Shown here: piece after piece, positions 25,255 through 33,341 of the stretch
How the letters are laid out: the number at the start of each line of letters is the position of its first letter
Position numbering within the stretch: position 1 is the stretch's first letter
Assembly: GCA_002472405.1 (NCBI GenBank)
Contig: DKRV01000011.1
Coordinates: forward strand, 13,303 to 77,302
Direction of reading: 5' to 3'
DNA length: 64,000 nt
DNA from: Clostridiales bacterium UBA7273
Lineage (GTDB): Bacteria > Bacillota > Clostridia > Oscillospirales > Oscillospiraceae
The notes under the pieces: generated by a model
The model's input: only the letters and a program-made list of their open reading frames with translations
Database searches by the model: none
Told to the model about the DNA's origin: nothing
Position numbers and translations under genes: made by a program

Positions 25255-25932
25255 ATGGAGAAGATATTTATTGCCCGAAAACGGGTCAAAAATCTGAATA
25301 TACGCATCACGCGCGATGGCGAGGTACATGTAACGGCGCCGCTGCGTATGTCGGACGCAGATATCGAGTCGATACTGGATCGAAAGCGCGGCTGGATCGA
25401 AAAGCACCGCGGCCAGATGCTCGAAAAAGCCCGGCTCAGACCGCAGAATTTTGAAAGCGGTGAGACTCTGCGCGTGCTCGGTAAACCGTTTCGGCTTCGC
25501 GTTGAGGAGGGCGGCACGCCCGGCGTCGCGATATCCGGCGGCGAGGTCGTGCTCACCATGCGCCCGGGCAGCACGCGCGAGCAGCGCGAGGCTGCGGTAA
25601 TCGAGTTTTACCGCACGATATTAGCGCCCGTCGCGGAGGAGTATCTTGCGCTGTGGCAGGACAGGACCGGCCTGCGCTGCCGCGAATGGCACACAAAAAA
25701 GATGAAAACGCGCTGGGGCAGCTGCAACGTTGCCGAGCGCAGGATATGGCTGAGCGTGTACCTTGCCGCCGAACCGCGCGAGTTTATATCCGAGGTCGTC
25801 CTGCACGAGCTTGCGCACATCAAGTACCCCGGCCACGGCCCGGACTTCAAGGCCTTCATGGATTTTTTTCAGAGGCGAATTGACGTAGCTACCGATACGG
25901 TTATTGCGGTTGCCCGGTATCGAAACTGCTGA
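25255..25932 (+). CDS. YgjP/SprT-like zinc metalloprotease (DUF45), C-terminus replaced by repeat
   Basis: 225 aa. The core has the WGSCN motif (MKTRWGSCNVAERR) and the zinc site HELAHIKYPGHGPDFK (His, Glu, His; about residues 184-199), both hallmarks of the YgjP/DUF45 metallopeptidases. The usual ending after GHGPDFKAFM is a short PDW-type helix. Here the frame instead enters a repeat at FFQRR and reads through about 20 codons of it (IDVATDTVIAVARYRNC) before stopping. The ATG lies at the end of the preceding repeat; the best ribosome-binding site is GTAGGTG inside that repeat. The catalytic domain is complete, so it may still function. Confidence 0.8.
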   Translation: MEKIFIARKRVKNLNIRITRDGEVHVTAPLRMSDADIESILDRKRGWIEKHRGQMLEKARLRPQNFESGETLRVLGKPFRLRVEEGGTPGVAISGGEVVLTMRPGSTREQREAAVIEFYRTILAPVAEEYLALWQDRTGLRCREWHTKKMKTRWGSCNVAERRIWLSVYLAAEPREFISEVVLHELAHIKYPGHGPDFKAFMDFFQRRIDVATDTVIAVARYRNC

Positions 25933-26309
25933 CAAAACCGTGACGTTTTGCGTAACGCAAGTACGACGCTGAAGTTTGCACCGCGCCATGTAGGGGCGAG
26001 CATTGCTCGCCCGTCACCACGGTTTTGTCGGCACCCACCGGTCGGGCAACCGCAATAAAAGCATCGGCGCAATGTGAATGCGCCTCAGGAAAAATGTAGC
26101 GCCTACGGCGCAGATATAATTACACCTCATCTGCCGCAAGCGGCATCTTCCCCTCAAGCTCCGCAAGGGGAAGACAATTGGGTGCAGCCTAATTTTGCAC
26201 TAATATAGCACAAACTCCCGGGATGCGAAACATCATGGTTTTTTACCTTTGTTTCGATACCGGGCACTAACATAAACGTATAGGAGAAGCCTTAATTCGC
26301 TATTAAAAA
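25866..26309. repeat. Dispersed long-inverted-repeat element
   Basis: The left arm starts TTTTCAGAGGCGAATTGACG inside the protease gene. It contains GGGCGAGCATTGCTCGCCC (25995-26013), an internal edge GCGCCTCAGGAAAAATGTAG (near 26080), a CTTCCCCTCAAGCTCCGC module and the terminal piece AACGTATAGGAGAAGCC...CTATTAAAAAATG that runs into the next gene. Confidence 0.82.
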
Positions 26310-27371
26310 ATGAAGAAGATCGGAAGTTTTAATTTGGGTCTGGCGTTTGCCGGATGCTTTTTGGGGGCAGGGTATGTCTCCGGGCAGGAGCTGTGGCAAT
26401 TTTTCGGCTCGTTTGGCACGAAGGGCGTCGCCGGGCTGCTGGTGGCCGTGGCACTGCTGTTTTTCACCGGGATCATAATGATCCTGCTGGGCAGACTCAC
26501 GAAGCTCAGCGAGATCGACAAGATAGTTGTGCGCCGTGACCGGCCGTTGCTGCGCGGCGCGGTGACGGTGCTGGAGCTGCTGTTTCTGTTCGGTGTGGGC
26601 ACGATAATGTCGGCCGGCGTCGGCGCGCTGCTCGAGCAGCTGTTCGGCCTTGCGCCGTTTATCGGCTCGGCGGTGTTCGCGGCGCTCGTCGCGGTCGTAT
26701 CGCTGGCCGGATTTTCGGGCATGGTCTCGGCATTTTCGGCGACCGTGCCGGTGCTGTCGGTCGTGACGCTCATATTCGGCATCATGAGCATCTGCGCAAA
26801 CGGCCTTGTCCTGCCGCAGTCGGGCGGCGGCAGCAATCCGCTCATGAGCTCTTGGCTCGTCGCGGCGGTGAGCTTTGCCTGCTATAACGTGTTCGGCAGC
26901 ATCGCCATGATCGCGCCGCTCGGCCCGTATGTCAAAAGCAAAAAAGCCGCGGTGGGCGGCATTGCGATAGGTGCGTGCGTTCTGCTGCTGATAGCCGGAA
27001 GTGTGCTCGTTTCCGTCTCGGCCGCGCCCGAGACCGCCGATGCGCAGCTTCCCATGCTCGCCCTTGCTCAGAGCCGCGGCGCAGCGTGGGGCTATGTCTA
27101 CGGCGTTTTGCTGCTGCTTGCCATGTTCGGCACGGCGCTTTCGAGCCTCGTCGCCTTCGTTAGTATGCTGGCGGCAAAATCTGCGCGCATTGCCGGGCAC
27201 AAAAAGCCGTTCACCGCCGTGTGCGCCCTGTGCATGTTCCTCGGCAGCCTGTTCGGCTTCGGCGACCTCATCGGCGTCGTGTACCCCATATTCGGCTATT
27301 GCAGCAGCGTGTTCATCGTCCTTATGGCGGTGCACTATTTTAAAGTTAAAAAATGTGGTTTAAATACATAA
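26310..27371 (+). CDS. YkvI-family integral membrane protein
   Basis: 353 aa, about ten transmembrane segments. Begins FNLGLAFAGCFLGAGYVSGQE, the pattern at the unwound first helix of the YkvI family (related to amino-acid transporters of the APC/LeuT fold). VLELLFLFGVGTIMSAGVGAL and the GxASS-like FGTALSSLVAF fit that fold. Function in Bacillus is unknown; transport of a small solute is inferred. The start codon sits on the repeat edge (TATTAAAAAATG), with AGGAGAAG about 22 nt upstream. Confidence 0.75.
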   Translation: MKKIGSFNLGLAFAGCFLGAGYVSGQELWQFFGSFGTKGVAGLLVAVALLFFTGIIMILLGRLTKLSEIDKIVVRRDRPLLRGAVTVLELLFLFGVGTIMSAGVGALLEQLFGLAPFIGSAVFAALVAVVSLAGFSGMVSAFSATVPVLSVVTLIFGIMSICANGLVLPQSGGGSNPLMSSWLVAAVSFACYNVFGSIAMIAPLGPYVKSKKAAVGGIAIGACVLLLIAGSVLVSVSAAPETADAQLPMLALAQSRGAAWGYVYGVLLLLAMFGTALSSLVAFVSMLAAKSARIAGHKKPFTAVCALCMFLGSLFGFGDLIGVVYPIFGYCSSVFIVLMAVHYFKVKKCGLNT

Positions 27372-27470
27372 ATAAAGCTTAAACAAATTATTTAATGACT
27401 TCTTAATCTTTCTAATTTATAGTTATTATTGGAGTTGGGAGAACTCAAAACTATAAAGGAGGAAACGACT

Positions 27471-27575
27471 ATGCTGTGGGGTATGATTCTTCACATTCCT
27501 GAGAAGGCCGGAGCCGATGGGGCTGCAACTATCGCTATCGAGGCGGTCAAGGCGTTCTTCGACAGTCTGAAGTAA
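27471..27575 (+). CDS. 34-residue amphipathic peptide gene
   Basis: Short frame with a very strong ribosome-binding site (AAAGGAGGAAACGACT then ATG) and a dedicated terminator 21 bp after the stop. Peptide: starts MLWGMILHIPEKAGADG and ends IEAVKAFFDSLK. The second half (AATIAIEAVKAFFDSL) has a hydrophobic face every three to four residues, so an amphipathic helix is likely. There is no signal peptide or double-glycine leader. I recognise no family. It could be a membrane-active peptide, a signalling peptide or a type I toxin-like peptide. About 100 bp of AT-rich, repeat-free leader precede it, consistent with its own promoter (TATAGT near 27419). Confidence 0.6.
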   Translation: MLWGMILHIPEKAGADGAATIAIEAVKAFFDSLK

Positions 27576-27595
27576 GCTGAAATCAAATAAGCAAA

Positions 27596-27619
27596 AGGCG
27601 TGACCGTTTGGTCACGCCT
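27596..27619. terminator. Intrinsic terminator shared by the peptide gene and the MATE gene
   Basis: AGGCGTGACC pairs with GGTCACGCCT around GTTT. It is followed by ATTTTC on the plus strand and TTTTGC on the minus strand, so it suits both convergent genes. Confidence 0.85.
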
Positions 27620-27624
27620 ATTTT

Positions 27625-28911
27625 CTATCTGTTTCGGGCAGTCAGGACGATGCTTATCAGCGCTGTGATTATCTTTGCAAAAACTGTGCTCCACCAGATC
27701 ATTATCTGGCCGCCGAGCAGAGGCGGCAGAGCGAGCATCAGCGCCAGCATGATTACCGGCTCTGCAAAGGTCAGGATATAGGACAGCGCGCTTTTCTCGG
27801 TTGCGTAAAACGCTGCCGTTGAAACGCGCGTTATCGCGTCAAACGGAACCGACACAAGAAAGATCGGCATGACCGCTATGACCCCTGCGTTCACCGCGGT
27901 GGACGAGCCGAACAGCAGCCCGATCTTCCCCCTGAGCAGATAGATAAGCAGCCCTCCGGCAATCGCCAAAGCCATAGCAAATTCATACGCCATCGTTTTT
28001 GTGTGCCTTAGCGATTTTTTGTTGCCTGCGCCGTAAAAGCGGCTCATAAGCGGCTGGCTTCCGTCGCCGACGCCCTGCAGGAGCAGATAAACGATGCAGA
28101 TTATATACGATATGCAGGCATAGACCGCGATCGCCTCCTGTCCGCCATAGGACACCGAAAAGCGGTTTATGATAACAAGCGATATGTTCGGTGCGAGGGT
28201 AAGACCGAACGGGGCAAGGCCGATCTTCAATATCCGCAGCGCCGTTTTCGGGGCGTCGGCAGGCACGAGCCTGAAAGCGAGATTCTTTTTAGCTGCGCAG
28301 TAAACAAGCGCCACGGCCATCGTTATGCCCTGCCCGATAACCGTCGCCAGAGCTGCTCCGTACATTCCCTGGCCGAGAACCCACACGAAGGCATAGTCGA
28401 GGACGATGTTCGCGGCAAAGCCGCATATCATGGCGATCATTGCCCACAATGAACCGCCGTAATTGCGCATAAACGGAACAAGTCCGGTGCCGAATATCTG
28501 CAAGACCGCGCCGAGCGCGATCACCCTTATATACTCATCACCGAGCGTGAGCAGCTCGCCCGATGCGCCGAGCGCGGAGAGAATGCTTTTCGAGGCGAAG
28601 AACACAGCGCCGGTCAAGGCCGCGCTGAAAATCAGCATCAGCCACGTTGCCGCGGCAATGTATTCTCGTGCCTTTTCCTCGTTTCCCTCGGCTTTCAGAA
28701 TAGAATACCTGACAGCGCCGCCCATGCCAAGCCCCGTTCCCACGGCTTGAAGGACAGCAGTTACGGGATAGGCAATGTTTATCGCGGAAAGCCCGGCATC
28801 GCCGATGGAGTTGCCGACAAAGAAGCCGTCAACTATGGCATACACGCCGGAAAGTGCAAACGACAGAACGGATGGGATGACGTATTGAAAAAACGTCCGT
28901 CTGTTATTCAT
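27625..28911 (-). CDS. MATE-family efflux transporter
   Basis: 428 aa, twelve predicted helices. The N-terminal half has MNNRRTFFQYVIPSVLSFAL and FVGNSIGDAGLSAINIAYP, characteristic of MatE proteins; the second MatE half has ISLVIINRFSVSYGGQEAIAVYA. Exports drugs or metabolites with sodium or proton exchange; substrate unknown. It is single-gene, convergent with the small peptide gene and sharing its terminator. Confidence 0.92.
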   Translation of the reverse strand: MNNRRTFFQYVIPSVLSFALSGVYAIVDGFFVGNSIGDAGLSAINIAYPVTAVLQAVGTGLGMGGAVRYSILKAEGNEEKAREYIAAATWLMLIFSAALTGAVFFASKSILSALGASGELLTLGDEYIRVIALGAVLQIFGTGLVPFMRNYGGSLWAMIAMICGFAANIVLDYAFVWVLGQGMYGAALATVIGQGITMAVALVYCAAKKNLAFRLVPADAPKTALRILKIGLAPFGLTLAPNISLVIINRFSVSYGGQEAIAVYACISYIICIVYLLLQGVGDGSQPLMSRFYGAGNKKSLRHTKTMAYEFAMALAIAGGLLIYLLRGKIGLLFGSSTAVNAGVIAVMPIFLVSVPFDAITRVSTAAFYATEKSALSYILTFAEPVIMLALMLALPPLLGGQIMIWWSTVFAKIITALISIVLTARNR

Positions 28912-29006
28912 TGCCTAAGCCTCCGTGTGTAGTGATATGTTCCGATAATAGCATTTGCAGATCCAATAGTCAACGGCGCTCGGCGCGATGGCACTCCGGC
29001 AAAAAA

Positions 29007-29036
29007 CATCCGCGGCAGAATGCTCTGCCGCGGATG
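29007..29036 (-). terminator. Intrinsic terminator of the SLH propeller protein
   Basis: Perfect 13-bp stem CATCCGCGGCAGA / TCTGCCGCGGATG with an ATGC loop. On the minus strand it is followed by six T. Lies 22 bp past the stop at 29059. Confidence 0.88.
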
Positions 29037-29058
29037 CTTACTGTTTAAATCGTTTTTC

Positions 29059-31179
29059 TCAGGCCGTGGTTTCCGGCGGAACAATGTCGAAGGTCGGAAC
29101 GACCTCGATGCTCAGATCGCCGTCGCCCACTTCAAAGTTTGTCAGAACGTCGCTGCCGGCGATGACAAATGTGAAGGTCTCGATATCGTTCGCTCTCATA
29201 TTGATGCCCACCATACGGTTGAGGTCGGATGCAACGAGCTGACCGTTGAGATAGACCTTTACGATGTACGAGCGGAGGATAATCTCCGAATCAAGCTGGT
29301 TTGTGTACTTCGTCTGCACGATGAAATCGCTGCCGCGCGAGAATGCCTTGGTAACGGTGATCGGCAGATTGGAAACCGTGCTGACGCTCTCGGTCGTCGA
29401 GTAGAAGCCCTTGCCCTCCTCGGGAACGAAGCGCGCGCCGGTGTAGTAAACGCTCTGGCCGAGCCAGTCGCCGTAAAGCGCACGGGCGGCAAGGCTCTTG
29501 GCGTTATACACCTTCAGCTCGTTGGGGTTGCTCGTTGTGAGCGTATTGGGGATGAGCACGAGCTTGTCGGCGGTGAAGTTAAGGTTGTCGTAAACGCCGC
29601 CGCAGATAAGGGCAAGTCGGGTGCTGCCGGTCTTATCCATGCTGTAAACATAGCGGTTGAAGGACGACAGGCAGTAGAATAGGTCGCCGAATTTATACAG
29701 CGAGCGGTTGCGCACGTTTGTCGTCTTGGGGAACTCGCCGACGAGAGTTATCGCGCCGGGAGCTTCGACGGAAACGGCGTAAAGGTTCAGGTCATAGTTG
29801 CCCTCGGTGTCGTATGCCAGGAAGTACATGACGTGTCCGTCAAAAAAGCTGGTGTTTATCTTATAATCGCAGACCTTTGAGATATTGCCGCTTGCGATGT
29901 CGTAGGCATAGAGCTTATCGACGTTCACGCTTGACTCCACGCCCTGCTCGTTTTTGAAAACCATAAGCTCGGCCATCTTGAAATAGATCTTGCCGTTCCA
30001 GCCGTAGGGCACGAAGTTCGGCACCTGGGCATAGGGGATATTCGAGCGTATGGCGTTGAACGCGCCGTTTACGATCCTGCCGAATGCGTATGTATAGCCG
30101 GAGGGCTTGTCGGCATATTTGGTGAACGCAAGCGCGTAAAGCTGCCCGTCATAGAAGCAGTAGGACTCGATGATATAGCCATCGTAGACAGTGGAGAATG
30201 TGCCGCTTGCCGGGTCATAGCACATGAGCGCGCCCTTTTCGCTTCCGGTCGTGCTGCGGCAGAAATACACCTTGCCGTCATACACGCTTATGTTGTCAAG
30301 ATACTGGCCGACCGCGGCGCTGTAAAGCTTGGTGCTCACGCCCGAGAAGTTGACCGCGTACAGGCCGTAGCTTACCGTGTCCACGGTGTCGTAGCCTTTA
30401 TACAGACAGTAGTTCGTTTTGCCGATCTGGACGGCGATGCTGTCGTTTTCGAGGTTTGCCTCGTATGCGGCCATGTCGGCGTTGACCTTGGAATCGTGGC
30501 CCTGGCGCAGCGCAGGCTCAACAAGGCGCGAGATGACCGTGGCTATCTGGCCGCGGCTGGTCGTGCTCGTTCCGCAGAAGCGGTATGACGAGTCCACGCC
30601 GATCATTACGCCGGCGGCATAGAGCTTTTCGACCGAGGCCTTATAATAGCCGGGGATGCTGCTCAGATCGCCGATGGCGTAGTCGCAGATCTTCGGCATA
30701 TCCTGATCGTCGATCGTCTTGGCAAACAGATACGCGAGGTTATAGCGGTTGATGCTCTGGCTGAGCTTGCTCACCGCCGGGATTGCCGAGGGCAGCATGC
30801 CGCGCTCGTAGCAGTATCTGTAATAGGTCATGAACCAAGCCTCGTTCTGGCTCGGCTCGGCAATGAGATTGTCGTTATACGCGGCGTGGATGCGCGCGGC
30901 TATCGTTATGGCCTCGGCCCAGCTGACGTTGTTGTTCGGGCGGAAGGTCTTGTCCGTATAGCCGAGCATGATGCCCTTGTTATAGGCGGTCTTGACGCCG
31001 GAATAGCACCATGTTTTTGAGCTTACATCGGTGAAGGTGCTGCTGTTCATCTGGCCGATATCGTCAAAAACGGCGAGTCTCTGGCCGGGGATCGCATCGG
31101 CCAGCGCACCGACAGACGCGACGGCGAGCAGGCTGCTTACAACAAGCACCAGCGCCAACACTCTGCGAATTTTTTTCAT
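29059..31179 (-). CDS. SLH-domain exported protein with a propeller-like region
   Basis: 706 aa. Signal peptide (MKKIRRVLALVLVVSSLLAV ... ALA). SLH domains follow: FTDVSSKTWCYSGVKTAYNKG (near 50), a divergent second (WFMTYYRYCYERGML) and a third (KASVEKLYAAGVMIGVD), up to about residue 225. A long region (about 230-560) has repeated YDGKVYF, FYDGQLYAL and WNGKIYFKM motifs, like the DUF5050 or LRP1-type propeller repeats. The last 140 residues resemble a beta-sandwich. Likely anchored to the wall with the propeller outward; ligand unknown. A strong promoter lies upstream and a terminator downstream. Confidence 0.85.
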   Translation of the reverse strand: MKKIRRVLALVLVVSSLLAVASVGALADAIPGQRLAVFDDIGQMNSSTFTDVSSKTWCYSGVKTAYNKGIMLGYTDKTFRPNNNVSWAEAITIAARIHAAYNDNLIAEPSQNEAWFMTYYRYCYERGMLPSAIPAVSKLSQSINRYNLAYLFAKTIDDQDMPKICDYAIGDLSSIPGYYKASVEKLYAAGVMIGVDSSYRFCGTSTTSRGQIATVISRLVEPALRQGHDSKVNADMAAYEANLENDSIAVQIGKTNYCLYKGYDTVDTVSYGLYAVNFSGVSTKLYSAAVGQYLDNISVYDGKVYFCRSTTGSEKGALMCYDPASGTFSTVYDGYIIESYCFYDGQLYALAFTKYADKPSGYTYAFGRIVNGAFNAIRSNIPYAQVPNFVPYGWNGKIYFKMAELMVFKNEQGVESSVNVDKLYAYDIASGNISKVCDYKINTSFFDGHVMYFLAYDTEGNYDLNLYAVSVEAPGAITLVGEFPKTTNVRNRSLYKFGDLFYCLSSFNRYVYSMDKTGSTRLALICGGVYDNLNFTADKLVLIPNTLTTSNPNELKVYNAKSLAARALYGDWLGQSVYYTGARFVPEEGKGFYSTTESVSTVSNLPITVTKAFSRGSDFIVQTKYTNQLDSEIILRSYIVKVYLNGQLVASDLNRMVGINMRANDIETFTFVIAGSDVLTNFEVGDGDLSIEVVPTFDIVPPETTA

Positions 31180-31230
31180 ATAGGCAAACCTCCGGGGCAG
31201 TAGATTTGTGGTTACAAAACGGTGTCATTT

Positions 31231-31259
31231 ATTATATCAGGTTACATAATATTTTGCAA
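31231..31259 (-). promoter_or_regulatory. Promoter of the SLH propeller protein
   Basis: Minus strand TTGCAA (31259-31254), 17 bp, TATAAT (31236-31231), followed by a 50-nt leader and GGAGG before ATG at 31179. Confidence 0.7.
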
Positions 31260-31356
31260 TACCATTTTATAATTATTGTATAGCCGCGGCGATTGCGAAA
31301 ACGGCCGCAAGATGGTAAAATGAATGCAAATACCAAAAAACTAAGGAGTGTGCGCT

Positions 31357-32160
31357 ATGAAATACGGCTTCATCGGGCTTGGCAACATGGCCGGAGCCAT
31401 CATTGCAGGCATGGCCGCCTGCGGCAAGTTCAAAAACGACTATCTCTACGGCTTCAACCGCAGCCAGGGCAAGACGCTTGCGCTGAAGGAAAAGCACGGG
31501 CTGATCCCCTGCGCGTCGGCGGCCGAGGTCGCGGAAAAGGCCGACGTGATCATCCTCGCTGTCAAGCCGCAGGTGCTGCCCGAGGTCATGCCGGAGATAG
31601 TCAAGGGCGTCACCAAGGACAAGACCGTTATCAGCATCGCCGCCGGCAAGAGCACCGGCTGGTATGAGGAGCGCCTTGCCAAGGGTGTGCCCGTCGTAAG
31701 GTGCATGCCGAACATAAACGCAAAGGTCAAGGCCTCGGTCACCGCGATCTGCGGCGGCAAGGGCGCAACGGCCGACGATATAAAGATCGCCGACGGCATT
31801 TTCGCGTCCGTCGGCAAGATATATCACATTGAGGAAAAAATGTTCCCGGCGTTCGGCGCGCTGGGCGGAGCCTCCGGTGCGTTTGTGCTGCTTTACATTG
31901 ACGCGCTGGCCGAGGCCGGAGTGCGCGCGGGATTTTCGCGGCCGATGGCCGAGGAGATCGCAACGGCTACCGTCATGGGCAGCAGCGCTTTGGCTATGGA
32001 CAGCGATGAGCACCCCATCGCGCTCATGAATCGCGTATGCTCGCCCGGCGGAACCACCGTCGAGGGCGTCTGCAAGCTCAAGGAGCTCGGTTTTGAAACC
32101 GCCGTCCAGCAAGCTCTTCAGGCCATAATCGACAAAGACTTCTTTTTAGAGGCGAATTGA
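31357..32160 (+). CDS. proC: Pyrroline-5-carboxylate reductase, C-terminus ending in a repeat
   Basis: 267 aa from ATG at 31357 (AAGGAG eight bases upstream). NAD(P) motif GFIGLGNMAGAII near the start; the C-terminal proC signature is at SPGGTTVEGVCKLKE (near 228-242). Last step of proline synthesis. The protein ends FFLEAN-stop, with LEAN and TGA encoded by the repeat edge TTTTAGAGGCGAATTGACGC. The natural C-terminus of family members is a variable helix, so activity is probably kept. Confidence 0.95.
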   Translation: MKYGFIGLGNMAGAIIAGMAACGKFKNDYLYGFNRSQGKTLALKEKHGLIPCASAAEVAEKADVIILAVKPQVLPEVMPEIVKGVTKDKTVISIAAGKSTGWYEERLAKGVPVVRCMPNINAKVKASVTAICGGKGATADDIKIADGIFASVGKIYHIEEKMFPAFGALGGASGAFVLLYIDALAEAGVRAGFSRPMAEEIATATVMGSSALAMDSDEHPIALMNRVCSPGGTTVEGVCKLKELGFETAVQQALQAIIDKDFFLEAN

Positions 32161-32393
32161 CGCACCTACCAATACGCATATTGCGGTAGCCCGGTATCGA
32201 GACTGCCTGCAAAACCGTAAAACTGCCGCACTACATTAGTGCGGCAGTGGATTTTTTTGGGGGAGCACTCGGTATCGAGGATGCGGAGGAAACCGTGGTT
32301 GCCTCGCGTAACGCAAGTGCGGTTTCCTCCGCGCCCTCGAACCGGGCTACCAGAGATAAATGTATTCGTAGGTGCGTCAATGCGCCTCTAATA
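32144..32393. repeat. Dispersed long-inverted-repeat element
   Basis: About 250 bp between the 3' ends of proC (plus) and the GTPase gene (minus). Each edge provides a stop: TTGACGC for proC, and TAG in TTAGAGGCG for the minus-strand gene. Internal arms show CCCGGTATCGAGACTG, CATTAGTGCGGCAG and the inverted CGAACCGGGCTACCAGAG. Confidence 0.85.
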
Positions 32394-33341
32394 GAATGTG
32401 GCGACGGGCTGCTCGGGGACTTCGCAGGGCGAGTCCTCGATGAAGGTGAGCACGGGGCCTTTTTTGCCGTAAGCGCGGCTGAACTTGAAGTTGATGCGCG
32501 CGGTGAGCACATGCCAGGAGTCGCCGACGATGCTGTCGGAATCCTCCCACTGGCAGATAAGACCCGCAAATTGGATATCCTCGGCGCAGCAGGTCATGAC
32601 GTGGCGGCCGACGATGAAGTTACCTGCCGGAACCTTTTTGCGCTTTAAATAGCGGCATTTGAAGCGAACGACCTTGTTTTCGTACTTTTTCGGCTCCTCG
32701 GACATATCGCGATACCACAGGGCATAGTCGTCGTCGCCGATCTCGACGATGGGCGCGTCAAGGTCAAACGGCAGAGGATCTTCGATCTCGTCGTACTTGA
32801 CGGTGCCGTCTGCGTACTCATAGGCGATATCGCTGCGGCGCGAGGCGGCGCGCACGAGCTTGTGCAGCTCCATCTTGTCGATGGAGTCGTCATAGCGGTT
32901 GAAAACCGTCAGCTCGGCGCTTTTGAGCTTATCGTAAACGAGGTTGCGCATGTTGGCGTTGTAGCTGAGGATGCTGCGCGCATCAGCGAAGAAAAACTCC
33001 TGATACACCATCCACATCTCGGGCAGCGCCTGATACAGATCGTCGAGCATCCACATGCCGTTGTATTCGATGACGCATCTCTCGCAGTCGTGCTCGTCGA
33101 GCCACTTGCGCAGATTGGCGCGTGTAAGCTCGGCCTGCTCCTCGACATTTACCATGAAAACGTTCGGCGCGGAGAACTTATCGGGCGCGTACTCCTCCTC
33201 GCCCTCCTCGCAGACGATCAGCAGCGTTCTCTCGCCGCTGTTGAAGCGCTTGTCCTCAAGCGTTTCCTGAATGAACTTGGTTTTTCCGCTCTCGAGAAAG
33301 CCCGTGAACAGAAAAACGGGAACTTCTTTAACCTTACTCAA
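32388..33341 (-). CDS. Degenerate CobW-like GTPase fused to a TIGR03943/DUF1980-like domain
   Basis: 317 aa, probably from TTG at 33341, overlapping the upstream gene's stop (TTGAGTAA) with AAGGAG before it. Walker A FTGFLESGKTKF (near 13-22) matches CobW/COG0523 proteins. But the CxCC metal motif is absent, the ExSG region reads IEYNG and no NKxD base-recognition motif is clear. The last 110 residues (VVRFKCRYLKRKKVP, then VGRHVMTCCAEDIQFAG) resemble the C-terminal domain of the TIGR03943/YcgQ family. It pairs with the full CobW protein encoded upstream, suggesting a joint role in metal handling. The TAG stop is formed by the repeat edge. Confidence 0.75.
   Translation of the reverse strand: MSKVKEVPVFLFTGFLESGKTKFIQETLEDKRFNSGERTLLIVCEEGEEEYAPDKFSAPNVFMVNVEEQAELTRANLRKWLDEHDCERCVIEYNGMWMLDDLYQALPEMWMVYQEFFFADARSILSYNANMRNLVYDKLKSAELTVFNRYDDSIDKMELHKLVRAASRRSDIAYEYADGTVKYDEIEDPLPFDLDAPIVEIGDDDYALWYRDMSEEPKKYENKVVRFKCRYLKRKKVPAGNFIVGRHVMTCCAEDIQFAGLICQWEDSDSIVGDSWHVLTARINFKFSRAYGKKGPVLTFIEDSPCEVPEQPVATFY

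Noticed and set aside
24465..26309. Integron-type cassettes with attC sites
   Set aside because: No tyrosine integrase and no RYYYAAC/GTTRRRY ends; kept only as an analogy for the repeat-bracketed genes.
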